Below are positions 1-7,421 of a stretch of DNA of 64,000 nt, one piece after another (the first letter of the stretch is position 1; each line of letters starts with the position of its first letter). The position numbers were made by a program, and so were the translations under genes. Source of the DNA: Halohasta salina (GTDB taxonomy: Archaea > Halobacteriota > Halobacteria > Halobacteriales > Haloferacaceae). Below the pieces are notes generated by a model. That model saw only the letters and a program-made list of their open reading frames with translations, was not told where the DNA came from and did no database searches. The stretch spans positions 186,001 through 250,000 of the forward strand of contig NZ_JAMZIE010000003.1 of assembly GCF_024178165.1 (NCBI RefSeq), read 5' to 3'.

Positions 1-1010
1 ATGATGTAGAACGGCTTGATCTCGCTGGGCCAGTCGGTGATGAAGTAGTGTTCGCCGACATCCTCGCCGAGGGCGATCTCGCCTTCGGTCGGCAGGTCGT
101 CGCCCCACAGGAGTTGCTCGTCGAGCTCGCCGGTGGCGTTGATGCGCTCGATGGCCTCCTCGTAGCTGAGTCGCGGGAACTCGCCGGTCGGCGCTTCGAA
201 CTCCTCGGCGAGGCCGAGGGCTTCGAGCTCGTCCTGGCAATTCTTCTCAACGGCCTCGTAGGCCGCCGTGACGACCGCTTCGGCGACGTCCATCGCCTCG
301 TGGTGGTCGCAGAACGCGCCCTCGAAGTCGATCGAGGTCGCTTCGTTGAGGTGCCGCGGGGTGTTGTGCTCCTCGGCGCGGAAGATCGGGCCGATCTCGA
401 AGACGCGTTCGAGGTTGGAGCCGGCCATCAGCTGTTTGAACAGCTGCGGGCTCTGGTTCATGAAGGCCTCTTCGCCGAAGTAGGTGATCGGGAACAGCTC
501 GGTGCCGCCTTCGGTCCCGGTAGCGACGATCTTCGGCGTGTTGATCTCGGTCGCGTGGTGGTCGCGGAACGCCTCCCGTGCGGCGCGCTGGATCTCCGCG
601 CGGATCGCGAAGATCGCCTGTACTTCGTCCTTCCGCAGGTCGAGGGTGCGGTTGTCGAGCCGCGTCGACAGCTCGGCGTCGACCTTCCCCGAGGGATCGA
701 GCGGGAGCTCGGTGTCGGCTTCGGCTACCACTTCGACGGAGTCGGGGGTGAGTTCGACGCCCGTGGGGGCGCGTGGCTCCTCGTCGACCCCGCCGGTGGC
801 GGTGATCACGCTCTCGCGGGCCGCCCCGAGGCCGGTCTCGACGAGGTCGTCGTCCATCTCGTCCTTTTCGAACTTGATCTGGAGTTTGCCGGTCGTGTCG
901 CGGAGGATAAGAAAGGCGATGCCACCGAGGTCGCGGATCTCGTGGACCCAGCCAGCGACCGTGACGGTCTCGCCGGGTTCGGCATCCGCAGTGTACGTTC
1001 GGTCCTGCAT
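1..1010 (-). CDS. aspS: Aspartyl-tRNA synthetase (archaeal type), C-terminus beyond window
   Basis: Class II aminoacyl-tRNA synthetase that charges tRNA with aspartate. The first 336 codons are present; the gene runs off the left edge. Residues 16-100 form the N-terminal OB-fold that binds the anticodon ([11 protein letters not shown] at 20-30). The class II core follows, with motif 2 around residues 205-230 ([18 protein letters not shown]). The ATG at 1010 is the natural start of the OB domain. His23 sits where discriminating archaeal AspRS has Trp, so the enzyme is probably non-discriminating and also makes Asp-tRNA(Asn). This fits the gatB gene at 12.6-14.1 kb, whose product family amidates that intermediate. 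The family call is certain; the non-discriminating role is inferred. Confidence 0.95.
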   Translation of the reverse strand, partial: MQDRTYTADAEPGETVTVAGWVHEIRDLGGIAFLILRDTTGKLQIKFEKDEMDDDLVETGLGAARESVITATGGVDEEPRAPTGVELTPDSVEVVAEADTELPLDPSGKVDAELSTRLDNRTLDLRKDEVQAIFAIRAEIQRAAREAFRDHHATEINTPKIVATGTEGGTELFPITYFGEEAFMNQSPQLFKQLMAGSNLERVFEIGPIFRAEEHNTPRHLNEATSIDFEGAFCDHHEAMDVAEAVVTAAYEAVEKNCQDELEALGLAEEFEAPTGEFPRLSYEEAIERINATGELDEQLLWGDDLPTEGEIALGEDVGEHYFITDWPSEIKPFYI

Positions 1011-1061
1011 ACGCGGAGCTTTCGCCCCGACCCATTAAACTCGGCCGGTTTGGTTCGGCGC

Positions 1062-1475
1062 TTACTCCCCGCGGGCCAGCGGGTGTGGCTCGTCGACGAA
1101 CTGGAACAGCGACTCGAATCCTTCGGGGAGTTGGTCGCGAACTTTCTGCACGTTTCCCGCCGGGACGATCTCGCTGACCAGCCCCACGACTGTCTCGGCG
1201 TAGTAGTTGGCATCCGAGCGGTCGACGCCCGCGCGCTCGCTGATGCGGTCGAGAAACTCGTCGTAGGTGAACTTCTCACCACCGGCCTGTTCGGATCCCG
1301 CGATCAGATATCGGTCGACCTCCATCGGCAACGGCGAGGCGAGGTCGGTGGCTTCGCCGGGGTCGATCCGCTCGCCGACCGTCGTCAGCACGGCCCGCGT
1401 CGCCCGCACGGCCGGGCCGAGCTCGTTGAGTTCGAGGCGGTGTTGGACCTGGCCCATGAACGCCTTGTAGTTCAT
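1062..1475 (-). CDS. DUF2267 family protein
   Basis: A 137-residue soluble acidic protein matching the DUF2267 family: N-terminal MNYKAFMGQVQHR, then two helical halves each with a conserved acidic/aromatic pattern (residues 15-60 and 65-125). No catalytic residues are known for the family and no biochemical function can be assigned. Its start overlaps the stop of the upstream CBS-domain gene by four bases (ATGA), so the two are almost certainly co-transcribed and translationally coupled. DUF2267 and CBS proteins are often found together in haloarchaea, which hints at a shared stress or nucleotide-sensing role, but that is inference. Confidence 0.85.
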   Translation of the reverse strand: MNYKAFMGQVQHRLELNELGPAVRATRAVLTTVGERIDPGEATDLASPLPMEVDRYLIAGSEQAGGEKFTYDEFLDRISERAGVDRSDANYYAETVVGLVSEIVPAGNVQKVRDQLPEGFESLFQFVDEPHPLARGE

Positions 1476-1900
1476 TCGTCGTAGGGGGGTCGCTGGGCCT
1501 CGATAACCTTCGAGAGCCCCTGCTGTTCGTCGGCCAGCAGCGTCGTCAGGTCATCCGACGTGAGAATCCCGGCGAGACCGCCGGCGTCGTCGGTGACGGG
1601 GAGCCGCCGAATCCCCGTCTCGCTCATCAGGTCGACGGCCTCGAAGAAGCCGGCGTCCTGTTGGACGGTTTCGAGGTCCTCGGTCATCACGTTCTCGGCT
1701 GTCAGGTCGGACGTATCACCCTCTTCGGCGACACACCGAAGGGCGAGATCACGGTCGGTGACGATCCCCACCGGCGTCTCGTCGTTGACGATCACAACGC
1801 TGCCGATGGTCTCGTCGGCCATCGTCTGGGCGAGCTCCGAGACGGCTGTCTCCTCGGTTGCGGTCACGACGTTGCTGCGTGCGAGGTCTTCTATAGGCAT
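1472..1900 (-). CDS. CBS-pair domain protein
   Basis: A 142-residue protein made of two consecutive CBS motifs (about residues 8-60 and 70-128) with nothing else, i.e. a stand-alone Bateman module. Such modules bind adenine nucleotides and sense energy state. Typical features are GIVTDRDLALR at the end of the first motif and GILTSDDLTTLL at the end of the second. It is the first gene of a two-gene unit with DUF2267, joined by an ATGA overlap. An AT-rich TATA-like element at 1941-1950 lies upstream, leaving a leader of roughly 15 bases. The ligand and partner are unknown. Confidence 0.9.
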   Translation of the reverse strand: MPIEDLARSNVVTATEETAVSELAQTMADETIGSVVIVNDETPVGIVTDRDLALRCVAEEGDTSDLTAENVMTEDLETVQQDAGFFEAVDLMSETGIRRLPVTDDAGGLAGILTSDDLTTLLADEQQGLSKVIEAQRPPYDE

Positions 1901-1940
1901 GTGTTGACACCACTTCGGCGTTCGCCCGCAGGCGGTTTGT

Positions 1941-1950
1941 AGTTTTATAA
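1941..1950 (-). promoter_or_regulatory. TATA box of the CBS/DUF2267 unit
   Basis: Reading the minus strand, TTATAAAACT stands out in GC-rich DNA about 41-50 bases before the CBS gene start at 1900. The spacing implies a short 5' leader. Confidence 0.55.
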
Positions 1951-2137
1951 GGCAAACGGATGGGTAAGAACAAACATCGGATTATTTCGTATTTATTCTC
2001 GACCGGTCGTCGGCCTGTCGTATCGGGTCACTGGAGCTCTCGTGTCGGGCTGCCGGCCCTGTCGCGTTGGACCGGCGGGTGTGGGTTACTGGGGCGTGAT
2101 GGGGGGCTTTTTGTTCGTCGGAACGGATAGTCGGCCA

Positions 2138-3340
2138 ATGGATTCGGGATCGGGTCCGACGCCGCCCGGCGAGCGGATCGTCAGCCTCGACGTGTTGCGG
2201 GGGTTTGCGCTGCTGGGGATCCTTGTCATCAACATTCGGGTGTTCGGGATGCCGTTTGCGGTGTTGCGGAATCCGACGGTGTACGGTGATCTTACCGGCC
2301 TCAACTACGTCGCGTGGCTGGCCGGCCACGTGTTCGCCAAGGAGAAGTTCATCACGCTGTTTACGCTGCTGTTCGGCGCGGGGATCGTGCTGTTTACCCG
2401 GAGCAAGGACGACGAAACGGCCGTCAGACTCCACTACCGCCGGACGGCGATCCTGCTCGTGATCGGTCTCGCCCACGCCTACCTGCTGTGGTACGGCGAC
2501 ATCCTCGTCCCCTACGCGGTGTGTGGACTGCTGGTCGTGTCGGCCCGCAACTGGGAGCCCGCCGTACAGCTCCGGCTCGGGCTGCTACTGGTGGCGGTGC
2601 CGACGCTGATGACGGTCCTTCAGGGGCTCTCGATGGATCCTGGGGCGGCGGTCGCCGGCTGGACCCCCTCGGCGGAAACCCTCGCCGCGGAGGTCGAGAC
2701 CTATCGGAGCGGCTGGCTCGCCCAGTTCGACCACCGCGCGCCGACGGCGTGGCTGCTCCAGACGGGGAGTCTCATCGCCGGCACGGGGTGGCGGATCGGC
2801 GGGCTGATGCTCGTCGGCATGGGCCTGTTCAAATCCGGCGTGCTCTCGAATACACGGTCGACGAGGTTCTACTGGCGGCTGCTGGTCGCCGGTGGCCTCG
2901 GCGGGCTGACACTGATCGCCGCCGGCGTCTGGTACATCGAGTCGGTCGACTGGATGGGACCGGAAGCGGCGTACTTCGGCAGCCAGTTCAACTACTGGGG
3001 GAGCCTCCTGTTGGCGGCCGCCTACATCGCGGCAGTGATGCTGTACTGCCGCTGGCGGACCGAAGGGCCACTACTCACCGCCCTGTCGGCGGTCGGCCGG
3101 ACCGCCCTCAGCAACTACCTGCTGCAGACCGTCCTTGCGACCTCGATCTTCTACGGCCACGGACTCGGGCTGTTCGGCACGATGAGCCGGGTCGAACTGC
3201 TGGGCGTCGTCGTCGGTATCTGGACGGTCCAGATCGTCCTGTCGGTGCTCTGGATGCGCTACTTCAAGTTCGGACCCGTCGAGTGGCTCTGGCGGACCGG
3301 GACCTACGGCCGTCGACAGCCGTTGCGAAAACAAACATGA
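2138..3340 (+). CDS. DUF418 (YeiB-like) membrane protein
   Basis: A polytopic membrane protein of 400 residues. The N-terminal stretch has the family pattern RIVSLDVLRGFALLGIL, followed by about nine hydrophobic segments. The C-terminal half (residues 230-390) is the DUF418 domain, with WRYFKFGPVEWLWR-like wording near the end (here MRYFKFGPVEWLWRT). The family is widespread and thought to be a transporter, but no substrate is established. I chose the ATG at 2138 because the in-frame sequence upstream to 2042 is rich in Cys and Gly and lacks the family signature. There is no operon partner: the next gene is 69 bases on and has its own promoter-like region. Confidence 0.88.
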   Translation: MDSGSGPTPPGERIVSLDVLRGFALLGILVINIRVFGMPFAVLRNPTVYGDLTGLNYVAWLAGHVFAKEKFITLFTLLFGAGIVLFTRSKDDETAVRLHYRRTAILLVIGLAHAYLLWYGDILVPYAVCGLLVVSARNWEPAVQLRLGLLLVAVPTLMTVLQGLSMDPGAAVAGWTPSAETLAAEVETYRSGWLAQFDHRAPTAWLLQTGSLIAGTGWRIGGLMLVGMGLFKSGVLSNTRSTRFYWRLLVAGGLGGLTLIAAGVWYIESVDWMGPEAAYFGSQFNYWGSLLLAAAYIAAVMLYCRWRTEGPLLTALSAVGRTALSNYLLQTVLATSIFYGHGLGLFGTMSRVELLGVVVGIWTVQIVLSVLWMRYFKFGPVEWLWRTGTYGRRQPLRKQT

Positions 3341-3376
3341 TTAAAAAACGCTGAGACGGCGCTCTCACCCATCGAA

Positions 3377-3392
3377 CCGGTTTTTGAACCGG
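3377..3392. promoter_or_regulatory. Palindrome CCGGTT-N4-AACCGG before a small zinc-ribbon gene
   Basis: Perfect 6-bp arms around TTTG. The central TTTTTGAA falls 22-29 bases before the ATG at 3410, where a TATA box belongs. The arrangement suggests an operator lying over the core promoter; the regulator is unknown. Confidence 0.4.
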
Positions 3393-3409
3393 AGCCGTGT
3401 GCCGTCGAC

Positions 3410-3616
3410 ATGTTTCCTGAGAAGGTGTGTCCGGACTGCGAGGAGCCGCTCGAACGGATGGAACTCCAAGGAACCGACGCCGTGGGAACGCTCTCGATAG
3501 TCTCTGCAGCCGCGGATGACGGTTTTCTCAGCGGGATCCGAGCCGACGAGATACTCACTCCGGTGCCGTACGTTTGCCCCGACTGTCGACGAACGCTCCT
3601 CTACGCCGAGAACTGA
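3410..3616 (+). CDS. Small two-CxxC zinc-ribbon protein
   Basis: A 68-residue acidic protein with two CPDC knuckles at residues 7-10 and 56-59, a spacing that can fold into one zinc ribbon. Haloarchaea encode many such zinc micro-proteins; most have no assigned role. The middle (residues 20-50) is low in charge and could pack as a short helix pair. The gene is monocistronic and converges on GGGP synthase, with only 15 bases between stop codons. A palindrome covers its putative TATA region. I do not recognise a specific function. Confidence 0.75.
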   Translation: MFPEKVCPDCEEPLERMELQGTDAVGTLSIVSAAADDGFLSGIRADEILTPVPYVCPDCRRTLLYAEN

Positions 3617-3631
3617 CTCGTTCGACGCCCG

Positions 3632-4360
3632 CTAGTTCGTCGGCGCGCTCGCCGTGTGGGCGTCTTTGACCCCGTCGACCGTCTCGCTGACGGCATCACA
3701 GCCCTCCGAGTGCAGGAGGTCGCCGACGACGACCACGTCGGCGTGTTGGCCCATCTCGTAGGCGTCGTCGTAGTCGTGGACCCCGCCGCCGTAGAACAGC
3801 GTCGCGTCGTCGAGGGCCTCGCCCGCGGCGCTGACGACCTCGGGATCGCCGAAGGTGCCGGAGTATTCGAGATAGATGATCTCTTGGCCGAACATCTTCT
3901 CGGCCACACGCGCATAGGAGGCCACGTCGTCGGCCGACTGGTCGCAGTCGGCCTCCGTGTACTCTGCCACGGAAGCCTCGGGATTCATGACGATGTAGGC
4001 CTCGGTGGTCGTCCGATCCCAGTCGAGGCCGTTTTCGATCCGGACCCACTCCTTGTGCGCGCCGACGATCCAGAACGGATCGCTCGAATTGAAGACGGTC
4101 GGAATCAAGTAGCCCTCGAGGGCCGGCGAGTCGATGACGACCGAAGGGTTCGACGGCTCCTGATACAGCGGCACGTCGTACTCGGCGCAGGCGTCGACGA
4201 CCCGCTGCATCTTGTCCTCGGTCATCCCGAGTGTGCCGCCGATCTCGATGGCGTCGGTGCCGGTCTCACAGACGTCGGCGAAGGTCTCGCCGTCGACCAG
4301 CGGTTTGTCGGGGTCGATCTTGAGGACGTGGTCCCACTCCGTCCACGGGCGTGTACTCAT
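3632..4360 (-). CDS. Geranylgeranylglyceryl phosphate synthase (GGGPS)
   Basis: Prenyltransferase that joins sn-glycerol-1-phosphate to geranylgeranyl diphosphate, the first ether bond of archaeal membrane lipids. The 242-residue protein has the PcrB/GGGPS TIM-barrel pattern: [11 protein letters not shown] near the start, [14 protein letters not shown], the prenyl-pocket strand [13 protein letters not shown] around residue 170, and the phosphate-binding [12 protein letters not shown] near 200. The haloarchaeal group I form carries this strand wording. The ATG at 4360 begins [11 protein letters not shown]; upstream in-frame sequence has the composition of intergenic DNA. A TATA box lies 25-33 bases before it. 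The divergent neighbour is a Bat-type regulator, but no functional link is shown. Confidence 0.93.
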   Translation of the reverse strand: MSTRPWTEWDHVLKIDPDKPLVDGETFADVCETGTDAIEIGGTLGMTEDKMQRVVDACAEYDVPLYQEPSNPSVVIDSPALEGYLIPTVFNSSDPFWIVGAHKEWVRIENGLDWDRTTTEAYIVMNPEASVAEYTEADCDQSADDVASYARVAEKMFGQEIIYLEYSGTFGDPEVVSAAGEALDDATLFYGGGVHDYDDAYEMGQHADVVVVGDLLHSEGCDAVSETVDGVKDAHTASAPTN

Positions 4361-4384
4361 CTTGCGTGGAGTTGTCTCGTGTGA

Positions 4385-4393
4385 TAATAAAAA
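4385..4393 (-). promoter_or_regulatory. TATA box of GGGP synthase
   Basis: TTTTTATTA on the minus strand, 25-33 bases before the start codon at 4360, fits a leaderless haloarchaeal transcript. Confidence 0.65.
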
Positions 4394-4480
4394 GGGTGCG
4401 GTGGCCGATCCGTCGGCCCCATCGCGTGCCGCCGCCGACCAAAGGGATAACCGGCTGCCACCCGTAGCTCCATAGATCAG

Positions 4481-6604
4481 ATGGCACACCGACTGGTCGC
4501 CTACGCCGACCCCGACCCCGAGGCCGCCGCCGCGGTCGTCGACGGGCTCGGTGAGATTGCCCCCGAACTGACGGTCAGCTACGTCGGCCCGCCGCGAGAA
4601 GCGGTAGCACGCTTCGCCACCGACCCGGTCGACTGCGTCGTCAGCGCCTGGATCGAGGCCGACGCCGACCGCGAGACCTTCGTCGAGGCGGTCGACTCAC
4701 ACGCTCCGACCTGTCCGGTGGTATGGTTCACCGACCGGCCCGCGAGCGTCGTCGAGCGCCTCGCGGACCACAGCGAGTACGTCTACAAACAGGGTTGCAA
4801 GGGCGAGTACGGCGTGTTGGCCCGTCGGCTCCGGTCGCTGCTCGGCGACGGAAGCGGTGCCACGGGCGAGCCGGAGGACGCCCACGCGCTGTCGGTGCTG
4901 GCGTCGGGGGCCGCCGCCCTGTCGGCGGCCGACTCCGAGCGAGCGATCGCCGAGATCGGTATCGAGACGGCCGTCGACGGGCTCGGCTTCGAGGACGCTA
5001 TCGTCTTCGACTACGCCGAGTCGACGAACGTCTTTCGGCCGTTGGCCCACACCGCCGGAGCCGAAACCAACTTCCCCGGTCTCCCGGCGATCGATGCCGT
5101 CCGGACCAGTATCGCCGGTCGGGCCTTCTTCGAGGCCGAACCGATCTCGACTCCCGACATGAGCGATCACCCGGCGGTGACCGATCCCGAGACGCCCTAT
5201 CGCCGGGCGCTGTTCCTCCCGTTGGGCGAACACGGCGTGCTCTTCGTGGGCGATACCACCGCGGGCACCACGACGGTCGAGACGCTGACAGCCGGCAGAC
5301 TGCTCGCCGCGCTGCTCACCGCGGCACTCGATCGCCACAGCGCCGACCGGCTGGCGGCGACCCGCGAGGACGCACTCGCCGCCCGGACGGCGGAGTTGGA
5401 GGCGCGAATCCGGACCGACGAGCTGGCTCACGAACTGGTCGACGAACTGGTGTCGGCGACGAGCCGCGCCGAGATCGACAGCGCAGTCTGTCGAACGCTC
5501 GCGGCGGTCGACCGGTGCCGGTTCGTCTGGATCGGTGCCGCCGAGGGGCGGGACGGTGCCGTCACCCCGCGGACCGCCGCCGGCGAGGCCGGCGACTATC
5601 TCGACTGGCTGGCCGACGCCGCCGACGCCACGACCCCGACCGCCGCCGAACCTGCCGCTCGTGCCCTCGCGACAGGGTCGACGGTCTGGATCCCCCGGAT
5701 CGCCGATGACTGGCAGACTGCGCCGTGGCGGAAGGAGGCGCTGTCCCGCGGCTACCAGTCGGTGCTGAGCGTGCCGCTGGCACACGCCGGGATCAGCTAC
5801 GGCGTCCTGTCGATCTACGCCGACACGCAGGCGGCCCTTCCGGCCCACACCCGGCGGGTACTCGCCGCGTTCGGTCGTGTTATCGGCTACGTCATCGAGA
5901 GCACCGAGACCAAACGCGGACTGCTCGCCGACCACCGAACCGAGATCGAACTCGACATCGACACCGCCGATCCGATCCAGACGCTGGCCGCCGCACTCGA
6001 TGAACCGCTGACCGTCGAGGGGTTCGTCCCCCAGAGTGAGGGCCGGTCGCTACTGTACGTCGCCGCCAGCGATCTCCCGACGGCAGCCATCGAGGCGGCC
6101 GTCGACGACTCCCCGGCGGTCGACACGTTCCGAGTTGTCACCCGGCAGGTCGGGACCACGCTGTTCGAACTCACGGTCTCCGAGCCGGTGGTGGCCGCGA
6201 CGGTCGTCGACGCCGGCGGGATTCCCTCCCGGATCGCCACCGACGGCCGCTGCCAACAGGTCGTCGTGACGATCCCGCAGTCGGCCGACGTGCGAGCGGT
6301 GGTCGACCGCATCACTGCCACCTACCCGTCGTCGACGGTCGTCTCCCGACACGACCACGACGGGGAAATACGGACGCGGGAAACGTTCCAGATGGAACTG
6401 TTCGACCGGCTTACCCGTCGCCAACGGGAGACGCTCCGTGCAGCCTACTTCGCTCGCTACTTCGAGTCGCCCCGCGGCAGCACGGGCACCGACGTCGCTC
6501 GGTCACTCGAGATCACCCAGCCGACGTTCACTTACCACCTCCGGGCCGCACTCAAGACGGTGTTGACGATGGTCTTCGAGGAGCCACCGTCTCTAGATAG
6601 CTAG
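4481..6604 (+). CDS. Bat-type multi-sensor HTH transcriptional regulator
   Basis: A 707-residue member of the haloarchaeal bacterio-opsin-activator (Bat-like) family. Residues 1-125 resemble a receiver domain ([19 protein letters not shown], later DCVVSAW and VYKQG), though the usual phosphoacceptor context is degenerate. Two GAF-like sensor regions follow (about 145-285 and 310-465), then the GAF/HTH-associated BAT domain (about 480-615). The C-terminal HTH_10 domain is at 640-700 ([16 protein letters not shown], then a [18 protein letters not shown] helix). The signal sensed and the regulon are unknown. It is not next to a bop gene, so a role in purple-membrane control should not be assumed. 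Confidence 0.9.
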   Translation: MAHRLVAYADPDPEAAAAVVDGLGEIAPELTVSYVGPPREAVARFATDPVDCVVSAWIEADADRETFVEAVDSHAPTCPVVWFTDRPASVVERLADHSEYVYKQGCKGEYGVLARRLRSLLGDGSGATGEPEDAHALSVLASGAAALSAADSERAIAEIGIETAVDGLGFEDAIVFDYAESTNVFRPLAHTAGAETNFPGLPAIDAVRTSIAGRAFFEAEPISTPDMSDHPAVTDPETPYRRALFLPLGEHGVLFVGDTTAGTTTVETLTAGRLLAALLTAALDRHSADRLAATREDALAARTAELEARIRTDELAHELVDELVSATSRAEIDSAVCRTLAAVDRCRFVWIGAAEGRDGAVTPRTAAGEAGDYLDWLADAADATTPTAAEPAARALATGSTVWIPRIADDWQTAPWRKEALSRGYQSVLSVPLAHAGISYGVLSIYADTQAALPAHTRRVLAAFGRVIGYVIESTETKRGLLADHRTEIELDIDTADPIQTLAAALDEPLTVEGFVPQSEGRSLLYVAASDLPTAAIEAAVDDSPAVDTFRVVTRQVGTTLFELTVSEPVVAATVVDAGGIPSRIATDGRCQQVVVTIPQSADVRAVVDRITATYPSSTVVSRHDHDGEIRTRETFQMELFDRLTRRQRETLRAAYFARYFESPRGSTGTDVARSLEITQPTFTYHLRAALKTVLTMVFEEPPSLDS

Positions 6605-7002
6605 ACCTGATTACCGATTGACTCAATACTGATAGCAGTGATGGTTTTAGTTATACGCTGCCTTCGGTCGCTTGTGGCAGCAGAACGTCGGTGGCTGTCC
6701 CGCGCCATCCGCCGGCAGGGGCGCAACCGGACCCGAGCCACGGGCGCCGTTCGGGGGAACGACGACCGGCCACGCCGTCGTTGGGGGACGACGCGTGGAG
6801 CGGAGTTGCGACGACACCACCGTACTGCTCGACCACGCCGATCGTCGCCCGCGGTCGACCGACCCATACTGGGGGGTATGGGTCGGCCGGCCGTCCTGCG
6901 ACTGCCGTACGCGGCACTCCACGCGCGGGCGGATCCGGGCAACGACCCGCCCTGCGCTGTCGGTAGCCCAACAGCTATAGGTTTCTCGATGGTTGTCGAC
7001 GT
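6605..7002. other. 398-base gene-poor region with one hairpin
   Basis: No open frame here has haloarchaeal codon use or a recognisable domain; several overlapping frames on both strands are Arg/Pro-rich by-products of GC content. It holds an 11-bp inverted repeat at 6859-6886 and a TATA-like CTATAGG near 6974-6980 that serves the DUF2237 gene. Confidence 0.6.
6859..6886. repeat. 11-bp perfect inverted repeat, hairpin-forming
   Basis: CCGACCCATAC and its exact reverse complement GTATGGGTCGG flank a TGGGGG loop. It is 117 bases upstream of the DUF2237 ATG and 255 bases past the Bat-like gene. It could be an operator, a small-RNA hairpin or a relic. Confidence 0.6.
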
Positions 7003-7374
7003 ATGTCTACCGACGAGCGAAACGTTCTCGGCGAGCCGCTCGATCCCTGTAGCACCGCGCCCGAAACCGGGTTTCTGCGGGATGGCCACTGTCGCCACCT
7101 CGACCGCGACCCGGGTCGACACGAGATCTGTGCGGTGATGACACAGGAGTTTCTCGAATACAGCCGCGAGCAGGGCAACGACCTGATCACCCCGCGGCCG
7201 GAGTACGACTTTCCGGGGCTCCATCCGGGCGACCACTGGTGTGTCTGTCTGCCACGGTGGCTCGAAGCCCGTGCCGCCGACTGCGCGCCGCCGGTCGTCC
7301 TCGACGCAACCAGCGAGGGGGTTCTCGACGAGGTGTCGGTCGACGAGCTACGCGCCCACGAATACGAGCCGTAA
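7003..7374 (+). CDS. DUF2237 family protein
   Basis: A 123-residue protein matching DUF2237 along its whole length: NVLGEPLDPCS, TGFLRDGHCRH, CAVMTQEFLEYS, GNDLITPRPEYDFPGLHPGD, then WCVCLPRWLEA and PPVVLDATSEG. The conserved Cys and His residues (Cys16, Cys30, His32, Cys43, Cys80, Cys82) suggest metal binding, but no enzymatic activity is established. A TATA-like element lies 23-29 bases before the ATG. The gene is monocistronic; its stop is followed by two copies of a short GTAG-N7-CTAC palindrome and then the 3' end of topA. Confidence 0.9.
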   Translation: MSTDERNVLGEPLDPCSTAPETGFLRDGHCRHLDRDPGRHEICAVMTQEFLEYSREQGNDLITPRPEYDFPGLHPGDHWCVCLPRWLEARAADCAPPVVLDATSEGVLDEVSVDELRAHEYEP

Positions 7375-7381
7375 CCGACGC

Positions 7382-7396
7382 GTAGCCAGCGACTAC
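7382..7396. repeat. GTAG-N7-CTAC palindromic element, copy 1
   Basis: GTAGCCAGCGACTAC, eight bases after the DUF2237 stop. It belongs to a short family found after several stop codons in this window. Confidence 0.55.
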
Positions 7397-7402
7397 CCGT
7401 GA

Positions 7403-7417
7403 GTAGCCACCACCTAC
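7403..7417. repeat. GTAG-N7-CTAC palindromic element, copy 2
   Basis: GTAGCCACCACCTAC, 21 bases after copy 1 and just before the convergent topA stop. Confidence 0.5.
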
Positions 7418-7421
7418 CCGG

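Noticed and set aside
48-1484. Long plus-strand open frame across aspS and the DUF2267 gene
   Set aside because: It is antisense to clearly recognisable AspRS and DUF2267 proteins; its translation is Val/Arg/Gly/Leu-rich with no domain, as expected from the complement of GC3-biased genes.
6651-6971. Frames on both strands in the 6.6-7.0 kb gap
   Set aside because: Arg/Pro/Gly-rich, overlapping each other and lacking the usual acidic composition.
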